A DNA stretch of 64,000 nucleotides from Hedera helix. Taxonomy: Eukaryota > Streptophyta > Magnoliopsida > Apiales > Araliaceae. The notes below the pieces were generated by a model, which worked only from the letters and a program-made list of their open reading frames with translations, was not told the origin of the DNA and searched no databases. Made by a program: the position numbers and the translations under genes. The stretch lies in assembly GCA_947179155.2 (NCBI GenBank), contig OX359269.1, positions 52,203,524 through 52,267,523 of the forward strand, written 5' to 3'. The first letter of the stretch is position 1. Every line of letters begins with the position of its first letter. This document shows positions 38,428 to 53,500 of the stretch, piece after piece.

Positions 38428-41400
38428 ATGGGCGGTGAGCCAATGCTCAATCAAAAGAATTAGATTACTTTTTTTCTTAGGGTCTGCAAGTTCAGCAGTC
38501 AATTTCTTTGTAAAAATTCGCACTTTTTTTATTTTTATTTTTAATAATTATATGAATGCACAGGTAAAGAAGTAGCAGCTTATCCTAGTTCTAGTCTGTG
38601 GTTAGCTCCGAATCCAAGCAAGAGATGGGGCGAGTTGTTCTTCCTTCTTTACTCTCCCGTCTGGCTTACTCTTTGCCTCGGTATTGTCGTCCCCTACAAG
38701 CTCTACGAGGTTTTTATATACAATCTTTTTTTCTTGTCTCTTTATATATACAACATTACAATGTCACTTTTGTTGATGTAATGAGCTAATTTTGAACTGA
38801 GCTCGATGAAAAGTTGAAATCTTGATCAGAAAATTAGATTTTGGCTATTTCCAACAAGTACTAGTGTCATGATGGAGCTGAATAGATTCTATCTTCTTAT
38901 TTTCTTTTTCTTTTTGTGCTTAGAAGGTAAAAATTTCTTCCCTGTCCATTTTGGATTACTTGAAATAAATGCTAATAGGGGAGTATTGCTGTTATGGGTT
39001 TTTCACGTTGATGTTGAGAGTTTATCGTAGTAGAGTGCAATTATGTATATATATAGTGAAAGACTGAAAGTGGCTAGCACAATATTAGTGCCATAAGCTG
39101 AATTACGCGCGCGCGCGCGCGCGCGCGCGGGGGGGGGGGGGGGGGGGGTAGTGTGGCCTGACCCCTTAAAAGAGAAACTGTAAGTAATACAAATTTGCTT
39201 CGAACAAAGCTGCAAGAAATAATTTCTTCGCTCTAAAAGAATACAATCCATGAATAAAATGCTATTTGTGAGACCATAAATAAAATTAGGGTTCACATTA
39301 AATAATCATAAATAAAATTAGGGTTCACACTGAATGACCTAAAATAAAATAACGGACGACGAACAAATAAAGACCCAAAAATATAATTTAAGAGTAGCTG
39401 TCATGAGTCTCAAGGCAGAAGGCTCATGAGGACTACTCGTGTTTGGGAATCGGTTGAGGGATTGGATTGGTGGCTAGAAGAATTGGGTAATTTGGGCATT
39501 ACCTGGGTAACCAGGGATATTCCAGGAATTTCCTGATCATTAAGGGCATTTCTGGAAATTCCCCTCTTGACATGTGCCTGGCATATGCCATAGACCCTAT
39601 AAATACCTTTCACCTAACAAGTGAAAGAGGGAACATTCTTTTGGGAAAATACTTGAGAATTCTAGCTATCTAGACACACACACTCTCTCTCTCTCTCTCA
39701 ACAAGAAGGACGTTGGAAGGATTTGGGAATTTGTGATCGACTAATCATCGAGTGAATCAAAGTGTTGGCTTGCCTATCTGAAATTCACTCGAAACACCTG
39801 TCACGGCTCCGGGACACCAGCGGTTACGCCGTGATCCTGGAGTTCTGCCACGTGTTACTTTGGTAGTTGCTCACCGATTCTTCTCCCCTCTCCAATCTTT
39901 CAACCGATTCCGTACTCTTTCCGGATTTCTCGCCTCCACCATAACTACGAACCCTAACCCTAGAAAGGTACGCAATTTTCGTGCCTACATTATTTTTGGC
40001 GACTCCGCTGGGGAAATCCTTCCAATTGGGTAATTTGGGCATTACCTGGGTAACCAGGGGTATTCCAGGAATTTCCAGGAATTTCCTGATCATTAAGGGC
40101 ATTTCTGGAAATTCCCCTCTTGACATGTGCCTGACACATGCCATAGACCCTATAAATACCTTTCTGGATAAAGGTGACGGCATTAATGAATGGAGTAAAG
40201 TTCAGAACTTTCTTTAATCAGATTGGGTTGTCCAAGGAAGCAAGGATTGAGGCAACCAAGGCGTTAATCAAAGTTGCAGAGGCACAAGAGACGTGTATGG
40301 CATAATGTAGGCACGGAAATTGCGTACCTTTCTAGGGTTAGGGTTCGTAGTTATGGTGGAGGCGAGAAATCCGGAAAGAGTACGGAATCGGTTGAAAGAT
40401 TGGAGAGGGGAGAAGAATCGGTGAGCAACTACCAAAGTAACACGTGGCAGAACTCCAGGATCACGGCGTAACCGCTGGTGTCCCGGAGCCGTGACAGGTG
40501 TTTCGAGTGAATTTCAGATAGGCAAGCCAACACTTTGATTCACTCGATGATTAGTCGATCACAAATTCCCAAATCCTTCCAACGTCCTTCTTGTTGAGAG
40601 AAAGAGAAAGAGAGAGTGTCTAGATAGCTAGAATTCTCAAGTATTTTCCCAAAAGAATGTTCCCCCTTTCACTTGTTAGGTGAAAGGTATTTATAGGGTC
40701 TATGGCATGTGCCAGGCACATGTCAAGAGGGGAATTTCCAGAAATGCCCTTAATGATCAGGAAATTCCTGGAATACCCCTGGTTACCCAGGTAATGTCCA
40801 AATTACCCAATTCTTCTAGCCACCAATTCAATCCCTCAACCGATTCCCAAACACGAGTAGTCCTCACGAGCCTTCTGCCTTGAGACTCATGACAGCTACT
40901 CTTAAATTATATTTTTGGGTCTTTATTTGTTCGTCGTCCGTTATTTTATTTTAGGTCATTCAGTGTGAACCCTAATTTCATTTATGATTATTTAATGTGA
41001 ATTCTAATTTTATTTATGGTCTCACACTATTATAACTAAAAGAATTGATGGGTATTTTTGAAAGGATATATAATGAAGGACAAGGTCTAGAAGGGTTTGG
41101 GTGGGGTAGAAGATTAGAATGACGGGGAAAAGGGGAGAATAATATTACCAAAGGCCACAATGCACATAGCCAATCTCAAATCAATCAATATATTAAACTT
41201 TGAGATTCTAAAGTTGGGATACGTCAGTTTGTATAGTATATAAAACCCTAATGCGAAGGTAAACCACTTTACTAAGGGAAAAACTCCTTATTATTATCTA
41301 CTATAAATAAAGATGTAGACTACTACAAACTCTAACTAAAAGATATAATTAAGTTATACAGCTAAATTATCCGCAAATAATAATAAAAATTAATCCTTTT

Positions 41401-41506
41401 TTATGGGTAAATTTGCCCCCAAGTATGGGGTTTGTAATAATAATAATAATAATAATATTATTTAATCTCTTGCAATTTCCATTAGCTTTCTTGGTCTATT
41501 CCTCAT

Positions 41507-41558
<52 letters not shown>

Positions 41559-44500
41559 AGAACCTATACTATTACTATTCAATTCACATCAATTTATCTT
41601 TTGATACATAATGCCAGTAATTGTTTCTTTGCGACTGACCAGCAAACTGTTTCTCTTATGGGCATGCAAATGCACGTTTACACTTCTATGGATATTATTA
41701 TGGAGTATATGTTGCTTAAATACTTGCCATAAAAATATATACATATAAATTATTGGTGTTTCTTACGCATCACTTTTTATTGACAGAGTTTTACAGAATT
41801 GGAGTACTTGCTGTTGGGATTAGTTTCAGTTCTTCCTGCTTTCGTTATACCAATATTTATTGTTGGAAAGGTAAATTGTTGGATCCCCCCCCCCCCCCCC
41901 CCCCCCTCCCTCCCTCCCTCCTCTGGCTTCATTTTAAAGATGTGAGTCCAAACTCCAAAGTTATTGGCTTAGGCTGCATCAGCTGTGAATTTGATTCTTA
42001 ATTAGGTTTGGGTCAATGACTGCTTGTGATAGACTAGTTAATATGTTATTCTGTTTGTTTGAAAGTAAAACGTTATTCGTTATAGTATAAGACTACCACT
42101 ACTAATTATTTCCATTGTTTACCATTCCCTTAAAATTTGTATAATTTTTGCTGTAATACGTTGTGATGAGTACTTCCCCATTTGGAAATTATATTGCCTA
42201 GAAAGATAGATATTTGTGGTAACCTATTCCCTTACTGTGCTTATGCTTTCTATCATACCTCATTTTTTTCAGGCTGATAGTAGCATCAGTTGGAAGGATC
42301 GTTACAGGGTGAAGGTAAGTATTCTTTTAAAAAAATGTTAATTGCTTGACGTTACGATTGTCGTGGTACCAACTGTTGCAATGTGAATGTTGGTCATGTT
42401 ATTCAAGTATTTAGCTCCATGGACTATAATGAATTTTGATTTGTGACCTATCAGTTCCAAATCGAGCAAAAAAAGTTGTAGGAAGCTTTGAAGCATGTAC
42501 CTTACAAAATAGTAATAAAAAAAATAGAATTATACTGATGGATTGCCTGAGCAATGTATATTTTCAAACTGAAGTAGTTCAGAAGTCAATCTTCAGAATA
42601 GAAGTATGTTACTTTGCTAATGGGACTCATGTTCCTTATGCAGTTATGGCCTCTTAAGTTCCTCATCCTTATGGGTTTCATACCTCACTTTAACTGTGGA
42701 TCTACTTGAGCACTTCCTTCCCAAGGTCCCATGGAGGTCACCCCACTTTAGGTCCACTTAGATAATTCATTTTCTCTTATGTAGACAAGATTGATGACAA
42801 TGCAAGGGCATTTATAGGGCCGTAGCTTTATTTCCTGGCTAGCCCATTAGGCTGTCAATCTTTCACAGGCTTAATCGTCATTTCATTTGGTTAACCAACA
42901 TATTAGTCAACTAACTATATGGTGACTATTGCTCTGGCCTATTGATTTGCCATGCATGACTCATATGACACCAATTTTTCTTGACGTATTTAAGTGGCTT
43001 ATTACCTATTGGTCGGATCATTGATGTTGAAATTTGTTGTGAAAAGCTGCGTATTTATTTATTTATTTGTTTTTTGATTCAGATTATAAACTTTATTGTT
43101 GGTGCAGGCCAGTGTCTGGATAATTATCTTCAGTTATGTTGGAAATTACTTTTGGACCCATTATTTCTTCACTGTCTTGGGCGCTTCATATACGTTCCCA
43201 TCGTGGAAGATGAATAATGTAAGTCGTGATGCATAAATCTTTACTTCGGTTTTGTCGGTTGGATGACCTGATCATTATAATTCTTTTATTTCCTGGTTTC
43301 TCACTTAGTACATCTGTTACTTTTTGTAGGTACCACACACAACCTTCCTCTTGACACATGTGTGCTTCTTGTTCTACCATGTTACATCAAACTTAACACT
43401 ACGTAGACTACAGCATTCTGTAGCTGGCTTGCCACAGAAAATTCAGTGGGTCACAAAAGCTGCATGGATTTTATCTCTATCTTATTTCATAGCATACCTA
43501 GAGACACTAGCTATTTCACATGTAAGTGATAATGTGGTTGTTTCACTTCTTTTAGCATATTGTTTTTGCGGTTTGTTTTGTGCTTATAGAATAGGATCAT
43601 AATTTAATAACATTATAAATGAAAAAAATACCTACCTCAAGTAACAAAATATGGTTAATATTGTTCTTAACATATTGAAGTATGGTATCAAGGTCCTTGT
43701 TTCAATCGCCATCGTTGGGGCCAAATTACCCATCAAAAAAGGAAAATCAAGTATGGTGCTGAATAAATAGAAATATATTTCTCGTCTATACCAACTAGTC
43801 AACTACTCATACCATATGGTTTTCTAAACCCAAACTCCCTGTCTCTCACTCCCAACTACAGAAAGAGAGAGAAAGAAATACAAAAGCCCGCACTAAATTA
43901 AGTATCTATATAGATAATCTTATCCGGTTTGTCAGTAATTTAGCTATGTTACCTGAAGATTGGTGTACATTATGAACTTCTTTTTCTTGTCTATCTGTTC
44001 TTAATTATAAAAATGTTGTGCTCTTATGTTGTTGTATTGTTATTTATTTATCTTTTTAGTTAAATATTGATCCTTTCCTCAAAGCAACAACCTGCTGTGC
44101 CTCTGAACTGGTTAAATCTTTGGGAAGCCTAAATCACCAATATCCATTCTTGCCAAATTCTGTTAGCAACAAGTTATGCCTTAGCCCTACCATCTTGTTC
44201 AAACTCATTGGGCAAAGGCCTCTCCCTTTATCGTGCAAGATCATAGGTTCGACTCTACCCCTCAGTAGAAGCCAAAATTCAACAAACACTATAGATTGAA
44301 GGTAAGTTTCCCCTGGGTCCCTCATTCCTTCTCTTGTTCCCCACCTGACCCCTTCCTCAGGTTTCTTCTAGGCCCCTAGGATGAAATGTATCCCTAGAGT
44401 TGAATTGTAATAGTAAAGCTTCTCCAAAAAAATAAAAATAAATCTAAGGAAAGAATAATTATCAACACTGGAGCCTTCCCAATTGATTTGAAAATTTAAA

Positions 44501-47500
44501 ATTCCTTAACCAACGTGGTCTTATGCCAGACTTGTATGTCTCTCTCCTCATGTTTATGCATGGGAAAACACATAGATGTTGCTAGGATTATATGTATGTT
44601 CATTCCTAATTCGTTTATATGCAATTTTTCCCCGGCCTTTGAAATTGCGCAGGATTTAGAAAAATAGTTTTAAATTCATTTTAGTATATTCATGAATAAA
44701 GTCTCTTACGCAGCTTTCTATTTAAACACGTGCAGTTCCCTTACTATGAATTTGTGGATCGGGCATCCATGTACAAAGTTGGATCCGTGTTTTATGCAAT
44801 TTATTTTGTTGTAAGCTTCCCAATGTTTTTGAGGTAAGAAGTTGACCCAGTGGATCAATGTATTTTGCTTTTAACATGTGCATTTACCTTATAAGCTGGA
44901 CTATCACAGTCTGAATTGCTATTATGCTGATAGAGCTAGTTATCATTGTAGTTCATATACTGGGTGGGATAATGGAATGTTCCTCATTTTTGAACATAGT
45001 GAGTGATGCCTGATCCTTGTGCTAATCCTTGAAAGATACTGGCATCTTGTGTTTGTTCATTTTTGTAGATGTTGTTTTTAAATGAAACAGCAGCCTATTG
45101 TTATACGGGAAATGATAATAATGCCAAATCAATTTTTGTTAATAATAACAACACAAGGTACAACTTTTGTGTTGTGGATGATCAAAAGTTGATGTAGAAT
45201 TAACTATTTCCTTGTTAAATGTAGGATCGTTAACCATTTACCCTATCCTTACATAATTGAGAACCACCGCCTGCTCTGTACTGCTAAGATATTCAAGGGG
45301 TGTGGGGTTGGGGTGTGGGGTTGGGGTGCTAGGATCTGGCTTAATTTAGTCATAGTAGTACTTGGGAAGTGATACTCAAACTTTGTTTTATTTATTTACT
45401 AGATACAACCCCGAGCGCTGCGGCGGGATTATTCGTTTTTTAAAAAAAATTAAAAATTAAAAATTAAAAATTGTTTAGATTAATCACGAATCAATTTGAG
45501 ATAATATAAAAATAAAATTATGGAATATAATATTAATTTAAAATTGATGCAATTTTGGGATATAATATCAGTTTAGATTTGTATTTATGAGATAATATTA
45601 AAAAAAAATTGTCTGATTAAGGATTTTAAAAATTTTAAAAATTATGCATGAATTTTTTTTTGTAAATAAAGTTCTAAAGCCCAATGATGGGATAATATTA
45701 CATATTTTTTTGCGTGAGAATTTTTTTAAAAAAAATTAAAAATTCAAATTATTGGATAATATCATATATTTATGTGTCAGAGTTATTAGCAAAAAATGAG
45801 ATAATAAAACAATTCAAAAATCAAATTATTGGATAGTATCAATTTGAAATTGCGGCAAGTCAATATAGTTTGACTGGTATATGAATATAACATTAGAACA
45901 AAAAATTCATACGAATCTATTGTATAATTGTAGTTTTGAGCAATATGTATAATTTACATGTTAGCAACACAATTGTATTTAGTAGTTGCGCCAGCTAAAT
46001 AATCAAACAACAAAAAAGTTGAAGTCAGATTCGTGGTGAGACAAAGGTTCAGAATGAAGTAGAAGTAGAAAGAAAATTTGAAGTCAGATTCGTGATGAGG
46101 CAAAGAAACAGAATGTAATAGAAATAGAAAAAAGAGCAATAACAAAAGAAAAATAAGTTTACCATATAGAAGCAAAATATATGAAGAAGAAAACTGTTAT
46201 GTGGTGTGATTTAAAATGCAATAGGTGGTATATATTTATAGGGTTATTATAAAAATTGTGTAGACCAACCATACATAAAATTGGATTATTATCTATTTGG
46301 TATTTATTTAATTTTGCAATTTTATATGATTTGTGACAAAAAAAAAATTAATATTATTTTTTGTGTTATACTTATATATTTTAATGGGATAATATTGAAT
46401 TTTCAATTTATTGGATAATATTCGATTGTGTTATATTCAATTTGAGATTACTGGAATTTTAATTGGATAATATTCAAAACTGAATTAATTTGATAAGATC
46501 AAATTGAGATTGCTTAAATTATGCAATATTTTTAGGTGATAGATTTATTTGCAATAATTTAGAATTATTGAATGACAGTTTTTACATTCTATTTTTTATG
46601 GTAGTAGTCTGATTTATTAAGATTAAATTAATGAAATTTGAGGATATGATGCTAAAATTAATGGGATTTTAATTGGATAATATTTTAAACTGAATTAATT
46701 TGATAAGATCAAATTGAGATTGCTTAAATTATGTAATATTTTTTGTGGTAGAGTTATTTGCAACAACTTTGGGAGGTAAAAAACAATAATATTATATGTA
46801 CAATTCCGAATGTATTGGATAAAGTAATTATGGATTTAGTTTCGAATCCTAATGCAATATTTACGGAGAAGTTTTATTTATAGTTAGGAGAGTTGCCAGA
46901 AGTTGGAGATCTAATAATATTATCAGATAATTAATATTATATGTAAAAAAAAATTAGAAATTGTTGCATGACAGTCATAACATGGATTTGATGTAATTTT
47001 GTAATCGCAACATATTTATTGGTTATATTACAATTTTATTGTGTAATTATGGAATTAATATTATTTTTTTTGTGAGATAAAATTAATTTTTAAAAGTTTA
47101 AAAATAATTATTCTGTGAGAATAGTCTGAATGTAAAAATAATTATTTTTATGGTGAGTATGGTCTGATTTTTGAAAGCCGAAAAAATATAGAAATATCTA
47201 ATTGTGAGATGTGATATGTATATCGAATTAAGATATGTTGAATTATTCTGTGTATGTGAAATAATTAAAAAAAATGGGTGTATTAAGGTTTCACTGAAAG
47301 TGCAAGCTGCGAGTAACATTTCCAGTAATGTTTCATCATAGAGCGACACGTGGCATAAGTTTAGATTTAACGCGAGATTGAGATAAATGGTATAATATTA
47401 CGCTGTAATATAATTAATGTTGTTATATAAGTGTAAATAAATTGTATAATATTACGCTATAATATAATTAAATTAGTAATGATAACATTTTTGTAGTTGA

Positions 47501-50500
47501 GATTAACAGAGCACTTGAGATTATCAAAATAGTTTAGATATGTACTGATTTTGTTTTTAGTATATAATAATTATGTTTGAACATAATTAAATTTAGATTT
47601 GTAGTGATCGTGTAGATTATACCATACATTATAAAAATAATTTTGTTATTATTTGTGTGTGGTATAATATTGTAAATGGTATATAATGATTAGTAAATTG
47701 TATTTTTTTACTTGTTTAAGGTATAATGTGTAGTATAATATTATAAAATACGAAAAGCAAGAGTAATGGTTCATCTCATTTTTGTTATTATTTATTTAAT
47801 AATAATATGTATGATATAATGTAAAATATAATATTATAAATGATATATAATATTTTAAAATTCCAAAAGCCGGATTTAATGGGTAATTATGGTTAGTAAT
47901 TTGGGAAGTAAGTTATATGTATGGTATAATTATTTAAAATGTATAATATTAGAAAATTACAAAAAGTGGAGTAAATTTCCAAAATCGTAGTAAGGATTGA
48001 GGGTATTAAATATGCAAGACATGTGTTTCATTGTGAGAATGCCACTTGTCAAGCAACGGTGTTATGTACTGCATTTTAGTATATACTAGATACACACCCG
48101 CACGTTACTGCGGGATTATTCATTTTGTTGATTATAAATTTATATATACATTTAATAAATTAAACTATAATAATGAGATGGTATATTTATAAATTAAAAA
48201 TTTATTAAATAAATGTATAACAAAAATAACTCATATAATTTTGCTCTAATGTATACAATTACATAATTATTTAGTTTTGTCAAAAAATACTTGATAGTCA
48301 ACAATACATTAAATTTTCCGACTCCATCTAAGCAATATATTTTAAACGACAACCGTGAAAATTTTATATCTATGAAAGAAAATTAATCTTACTGTATAAA
48401 AGAAAATTATAAGAATGAGATAATTATTTGTGATGTGATTTGTAATGAAAGTGTTAGTCTCTATTCATATGGTAAATAAAAAACGTGTTTACATCAATCA
48501 CCTATTAATTTGGGATAATATCATTTTGAAAATCTTTTTTAGCTATAATTATCTGTAATTATCTTTTAAAAAAAATTGAAAACCCAAATATGGGAAATAA
48601 TTTTCTGCATGAAAATGGGATAATAATTTTGTGTGAAAATTATTTGTAAATAAAGTTTAAAAGCCCAAGTATTAGATAATAATATGGGATTCAAATTTTA
48701 TGCTTAACATATTTATTGGATAATACCAAATTGGGATTGTTGCAAATTTTATTTTTAAAGACCAAATAATCATGTTTCTAAGTAGTTGTTGGTTTATATT
48801 ATTTAGGATGCCAAAATCAAGTTGAATACTAAATCATAAAATTAGATTTCATAATATCCAATAATCAATATTAAAACCAAAAAGTTTCATCCAAATAATC
48901 CAAATTAACAACCCAAACATGATTATGTTAAAAGTCATCAGAAATTAATAAATTTTAAAACCAAAAAGTCATCAGTAAAATGATTGAATGATTCAAATTA
49001 ATTTGAACCAATAAAGTTGTCATCTTTCTCGACTTTGATTTTCTTTTGTAACTTGTTGGTTGACATTTCAACATTAGTTGATTGAGATCCTTGTACATTA
49101 TCGTTGCTAATTGAATGTATTTGCATTTTGCTTATAGGTGTGACATAATTGACAGCATCAGGTAATGACTCCCCTGTATAGACTATAGTACCAAAAATAC
49201 AGCAAACATATAAGAAATTGTTAAAAATGTAGGTAATATTTTTTTATACCAATTATACATATAAAATTGAAATACGTAAAAATATATGTGATAATAAGTA
49301 CGTGTAATGATAATACCTGAGTTCCATCACATAAGAAAATTATATGTAAATAATGAGATAATATGAGAAAAATATTGTAACAATTATTGTTAGTATTTGT
49401 TTAATATGAGAAAAATACCGTATTATTAGTGTTTGTTTAATTAAAAAATATCAATTTATGATTTTGATGTTGTAATATTGAGAAATTAAATTAGTTGACA
49501 AATATCATATCAATTTAGATTTGTAGTGATTTTAGGAATTATAAAATCAACATATTAAAGTGAGATTGATTAACATATCACTTTAGATTTGGATCATGAG
49601 AATGAAATTTAAAATATTAGAAAAAAATCAATAGTTAAGGCATGAGATAATATTATAAATATAATTTTGTAGTAATTTTAGGATATAAAAATCAATGTTT
49701 GGAAATTAAAAAAAATATGTTTAATTTAGGAGTGATTCATCAGTTCAATTTGTAAAAAATAATAACAATAATTTTAGATTTGTAAAAAATAATAAGAATC
49801 TCGATTTTGGTAGTGGCTGTTTAATTAAAAAAATATCAATTTATAATTTTGATGTTGTAATATTGATAAATTAAATTAGTTGATAAAATCATATTAGTTT
49901 AGATTTATTGTGATTTTGGGGATTATTAAATCAACATATTAATGTGGGATTGATTAAAATATCAGTTTAGATTTGGATAATGAGAATGCAATTAAAAATA
50001 TTAAAAAAAAATTCAATAGTTCAACTATGAGATAATATTAAAAAAATATTGTAATAGTTATTGTTACTATTTGTTTAGTATGAGAAAAATAATGTATTAT
50101 TAGTATTTGTTTAATTAAAAAATATCAATTTATTATTTTGATATTGGAATATTGAGAATTAAATTAGTTGATAAATATCATATCAATTTAGATTTGTAGT
50201 GATTTTGGGAATTATAAAATCAACATATTGACATGGGATTGATTAAAATATCAGTTTAGATTTGGATAATAAGAATGGAATTAAAAATATTATAAAAAAT
50301 TCAATAGTTGAAGTATGAGATAATATTATAAATATAATTTTGTAGTGATTTTAGGATATAAAAATAAGTGTTTGAAAATTAAAAAAAATACGTTTAATTT
50401 TGGAGTGATTAATCAGTTTAGATTTGGATAATGAGAATGGAATTTAAAATATTAGAAAAAAATCAATAGTTCAACTATGAGATAATATTAAAAAAAATAC

Positions 50501-53500
50501 TATAGTAGTTGTTGTTAGTATTTGTTTAATATGAGAAAAATATTGTATTATTAGTATTTGCTTTATTAAAAAATATCAATTTATAATTTTAATGTTGTAA
50601 TATTGAGAAATTAAATTAGTCGATAAATATCATATCAGTTTAGATTTGTAGTGATTTTAGGAATTATAAAAATTGGATGCGTTTTCATTAGTTTTGTGTA
50701 AGTAATTTTTTTTAATTTAGTATAAGAGAGGTGACAGATTGTGTGAATGACACTTGTCAATTGATAGTGTCTATGTACTGCATTTTAATATATATAATAG
50801 ATATGGGATTCATTAAAATATTAGTTTAGATTTAGATAATGAGAATGTAATTAAAAATATTAGGAAAAAATTCAGTAGTTCAATTATGAGATAATAATAG
50901 AAAAATTGGATGCGTTGTCGTTATTATATGTTTATATCCAATTTTTTTTTTTTAATTTTGTAATGCTTCAAATTTGGATATAATTTTATATTACAAATTG
51001 CTGTTGTTGTGTGAGTATAGAATTAAAAATAGTAAAAAAAAAAATTAGGCTTGAAAATTATATGTAAATGATGAGATAATATGAGAAAAATACTGTAACA
51101 GTTAGTGTTAAGGTTTCGACACAGAGAAAGCAGCGGAATTTTAAAAAAAAAAATTGAAACCCTAAGACAGGATTTATGCGAAACCAGATTAATCAGATGT
51201 TTATATTATTTACCGATTATCTGAGATGGAGAGAAGACGATGAAATTCTGGAACGGCTTCGAATCTTCAACACAATCCAGCGACTGCGTCTATATGGTAT
51301 CCACACAAACGCTCCGCGAATCGTCTCACGATCTGCAGCAAAAGGAACCGCGGTACTAGCCACCAAGATCAGGATTTCCCAATTATTTTTCTCTCTAGCC
51401 TCTTTCTGAAAGTGGCTAGGGTTTTAGTTTTTCCTTACGTGACTTTTAGACTACTGATATATCATATATATAGTAGTTAATAGGAATTAACTAAAACATA
51501 AAATAAATAGAAAAATAAAATCCGAATTTATATATATTATATTTTAATTAAGTCTTACTTAATTAATATACATATATACAAATTATCCTATTAATTTAAA
51601 TTCTTAATTTTTTAAATACTATCAATCATATTGACATATTTAAAATACTTACAATTTAAATTAATTCCCTTTTAATTACGTTCTAAGTGTGTGACCCTAT
51701 AGGTTATTATTATGTTGACAATAATTTTAAAATCATATTATAAAATTATAAACAGTGAGCGACATCTAGTAATGCATCACTGCTACCCAAATAATAATAA
51801 GATCGGTGATTCGATACAACTTTTTCGTGACCAATGTTTCAATGTAATTTAATCCTTTTAACCTTATATTCTAGATTAAACTCGAGGCATGGAATGTGTC
51901 ATACTCTTTATAATTTAATGTGAGTTTTCTTGATCAATGAATAGACTATATGAAACAAATCAATATTTGAGCATGGCCATGCATTTCATAGTCCTACTCA
52001 ATCAAGAGGCCTATGAATATCACCCCTAATATATAGGAGGGTTAAATTTCATCTAGATCACTTATATTCCTCACACGATTCATGATGTACCCAATAATCA
52101 CCTTTATTGTCCACCCTATTAAAGGTGACATTTGATGATATCAAAGTACACAAATTCTCGTGTAATAATATAGTGACTTCAGGTCGGAGGATCATTACAT
52201 CATTGTCACTATAAGAATTTCTTATGACACTTTGCATAATACTCCATGTAGAATTCTCATGGTGGGTCTGTCCAGTACATTGTTCTCTAACATGTACCTA
52301 TGCATTGACTCAAATATCTCATATATTTATGACCAATGAAATTTAGCCATCAGTCAATCCACATACGAATCTCAATGCATCATTGTTGTCCCATTAACAA
52401 TGATACTCGACTAGGGACATTTAAGAGCAATGATACTAATTATAATTATATAATCTCATGTTCAAGTCACATACTTAAAGCTATATAATTCGTATCATTA
52501 TTCTAAGAGCTTTTATTATGTTAACATTTATATAACGCAGTAAATGAAATCATAATAAAATAATCCATTTATTCAATCAAATATAATATCAAAAATGTTA
52601 AGCAATTACATCAAATAATTAGCCTCTAGGGCATAAACTCTAACAGTTAGGGGTGTTCAAAATTTTTGGTTTTTTCGGTTTTTTACCGAACCGATCGGTA
52701 TCGGTTTTTTCGGTACCGGTTTTTTTCAGTATCGGTTTTTTCGGTTTTTTATATTTTTCGGTACCGGTAGCGATATGGGCATTTTTGAATTTCGATTCGA
52801 TTCGGTATACCGAAATAACCGAATTACATAATATAATAATAAATTTATATTAATTATTATATAATTAATAATAATTATATAAATTATTATATATATAATA
52901 ATATATATAATTAATAATAATTATATATATTGCTAATCGATAAAAATCGAACCGAAAAAACCGAACCGAATTTGTACCGAACAGGTACCGAAACCGATAA
53001 TTCGGTTTTCGGTTCTTGTTTTAGTGGTAATTTCGGTTCGGTACCGGTTCAATTTTTTACCGATGGACACCCCTAGTAACAGTTATTGTTAATATCTGTT
53101 TAATATGAGAAAAATATTGTATTATTAGTCTTTGTTTAATTAAAAATTATCAATTTATGATTTTGATGTTGTAATATTGTGAAATTTTATTAGTTGATAA
53201 ATATTATATTAGTTTAGATTTGTAGTGATTTTGAGAATTATAAAAATTGAATGCATTTTTGTTAGTATTTGTGTAAGAATTTCTTTTTAATATGGTATAG
53301 GAGAGGTAGCGAATTGTGTGAATGACATTTGTCAATTGATGATGTAAATGTACTCCATTTTAATATATATAATAGATAGATAATTTATTAGTTGATAATA
53401 TCAGATCAGTTTAGATTTGTAGTAATTTTGGGGATTATAAAATCAACATATTAATTTGGGATTGATTAAAATATCAGTTTAGATTTGGATAATGAGAATG

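Noticed and set aside
38598..38789. Frame starting MVSSESKQEMG
   Set aside because: Out-of-frame shadow of CPI1 exon 2.
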